Of a DNA stretch of 5,333 nucleotides, positions 5,269-5,333 are shown piece after piece. The notes under the pieces were generated by a model. It was not told the origin of the DNA and ran no database searches. It saw only the letters and a program-made list of their open reading frames with translations. The translations under genes were made by a program, and so were the position numbers. Numbering within the stretch: position 1 is the first letter of the stretch; every line of letters begins with the position of its first letter. Origin of the DNA: an uncultured Pirellulaceae bacterium (GTDB lineage: Bacteria > Planctomycetota > Planctomycetia > Pirellulales > Pirellulaceae); NCBI GenBank assembly GCA_947258905.1, contig CAMYKF010000165.1, positions 1 to 5,333 on the forward strand, given 5' to 3'.

Positions 5269-5323
5269 GACCCTCCCGCCGGGAGGGTCGCCAATCCCGA
5301 CCTGACGGGATGGCGGGGAGGGC
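5269..5323. repeat. Palindrome cluster GACCCTCCC/GGGAGGGTC
   Basis: GACCCTCCCG (5269-5278) and CGGGAGGGTC (5280-5289) form a perfect inverted repeat around a single C. It is followed at once by GCCAATCCCG (5290-5299) and CGGGATGGC (5306-5314), a second hairpin with one bulged A and a 6-nt loop, and then by GGGAGGGCC (5315-5323 region), a further near copy of the first right arm. The first left arm can therefore pair with either of two partners. I associate such GACCCTCCC/GGGAGGGTC elements with planctomycete intergenic repeats. The unit may continue beyond the window. The stretch 5191-5268 between this and the ruvA-proximal hairpin holds no gene that I can support. Confidence 0.75.
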
Positions 5324-5333
5324 CACTCTCATA

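Noticed and set aside
5132..5270. Plus-strand frame ending in a hydrophobic stretch (ALGIVLFGGFFGIF) after ruvA
   Set aside because: The frame has no start codon of its own after ruvA; it is open only as an out-of-frame shadow of ruvA, and it crosses the repeat hairpin. A frameshift fusion to RuvA is not needed, because RuvA is full length in its own frame.
4641..5294. 217-codon minus-strand frame antisense to ruvA
   Set aside because: It overlaps nearly all of a clear ruvA gene; its Arg/Pro/Ala/Ser-rich composition is what antisense frames of GC-rich genes give.
5099..5332. 77-codon minus-strand frame at the right edge
   Set aside because: It is built from the palindromic repeats and the antisense of the ruvA end, has no recognisable domain, and is typical of spurious frames in repeat DNA.
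1..5333. CRISPR array, tRNA or rRNA genes, insertion sequence or defence system
   Set aside because: No regularly spaced repeats, no tRNA cloverleaf or rRNA segment, and no transposase or nuclease other than RuvC was seen on either strand.

Overview
The window reads as chromosomal DNA from a planctomycete, most likely a Pirellulales/Rhodopirellula-like bacterium. This is inferred from the style of the proteins (a secreted SnoaL-like protein with an Ala/Glu/Gln-rich linker, a planctomycete-type RuvA and IspF) and from GC-rich palindromic repeats between genes (TAGCGGC-bordered inverted repeats and GACCCTCCC/GGGAGGGTC palindromes) of a kind I associate with that group. No database search was possible, so the taxonomic call is an inference. 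The base composition is moderately GC-rich and coding density is high.

Layout. The left part (about 1-3095) is read from the minus strand. From upstream to downstream on that strand it holds an ABC transporter ATPase (3095-2073), its ABC-2 type permease 4 nt later (2068-1214), a 151-nt gap, a secreted two-domain SnoaL-like/DUF1579-like protein (1062-115), and the first 26 codons of another signal-peptide-bearing protein cut by the window edge (79-1). A divergent gap of about 120 nt (3096-3217) separates these from the plus-strand genes: ispF of the MEP isoprenoid pathway (3218-3709), a 226-nt gap containing a large inverted repeat and an AT-rich patch, then ruvC (3936-4508) and ruvA (4505-5131), which overlap by ATGA. 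The last 200 nt (5132-5333) hold no convincing gene but two further palindromic elements.

How the genes work together. The ATPase and permease should form one exporter or lipid/drug-type transporter of the DUF990/viologen-exporter-like group, although a second permease often present in that group is not adjacent. RuvC (Holliday junction resolvase) and RuvA (junction-binding subunit of the RuvAB branch migration motor) form a translationally coupled pair; ruvB is not in the window. IspF is a housekeeping enzyme with no evident functional link to either neighbour.

Nothing in the window amounts to a new defence or mobile system. The most interesting points are the three types of intergenic palindrome, one of which shows a visible 9-bp tandem duplication in its loop; a RuvA whose acidic-pin loop is enlarged and lacks the usual Glu-Asp pair; an IspF with altered residues at the trimer's isoprenoid-binding cavity; and a nearly leaderless promoter arrangement for the ABC ATPase.
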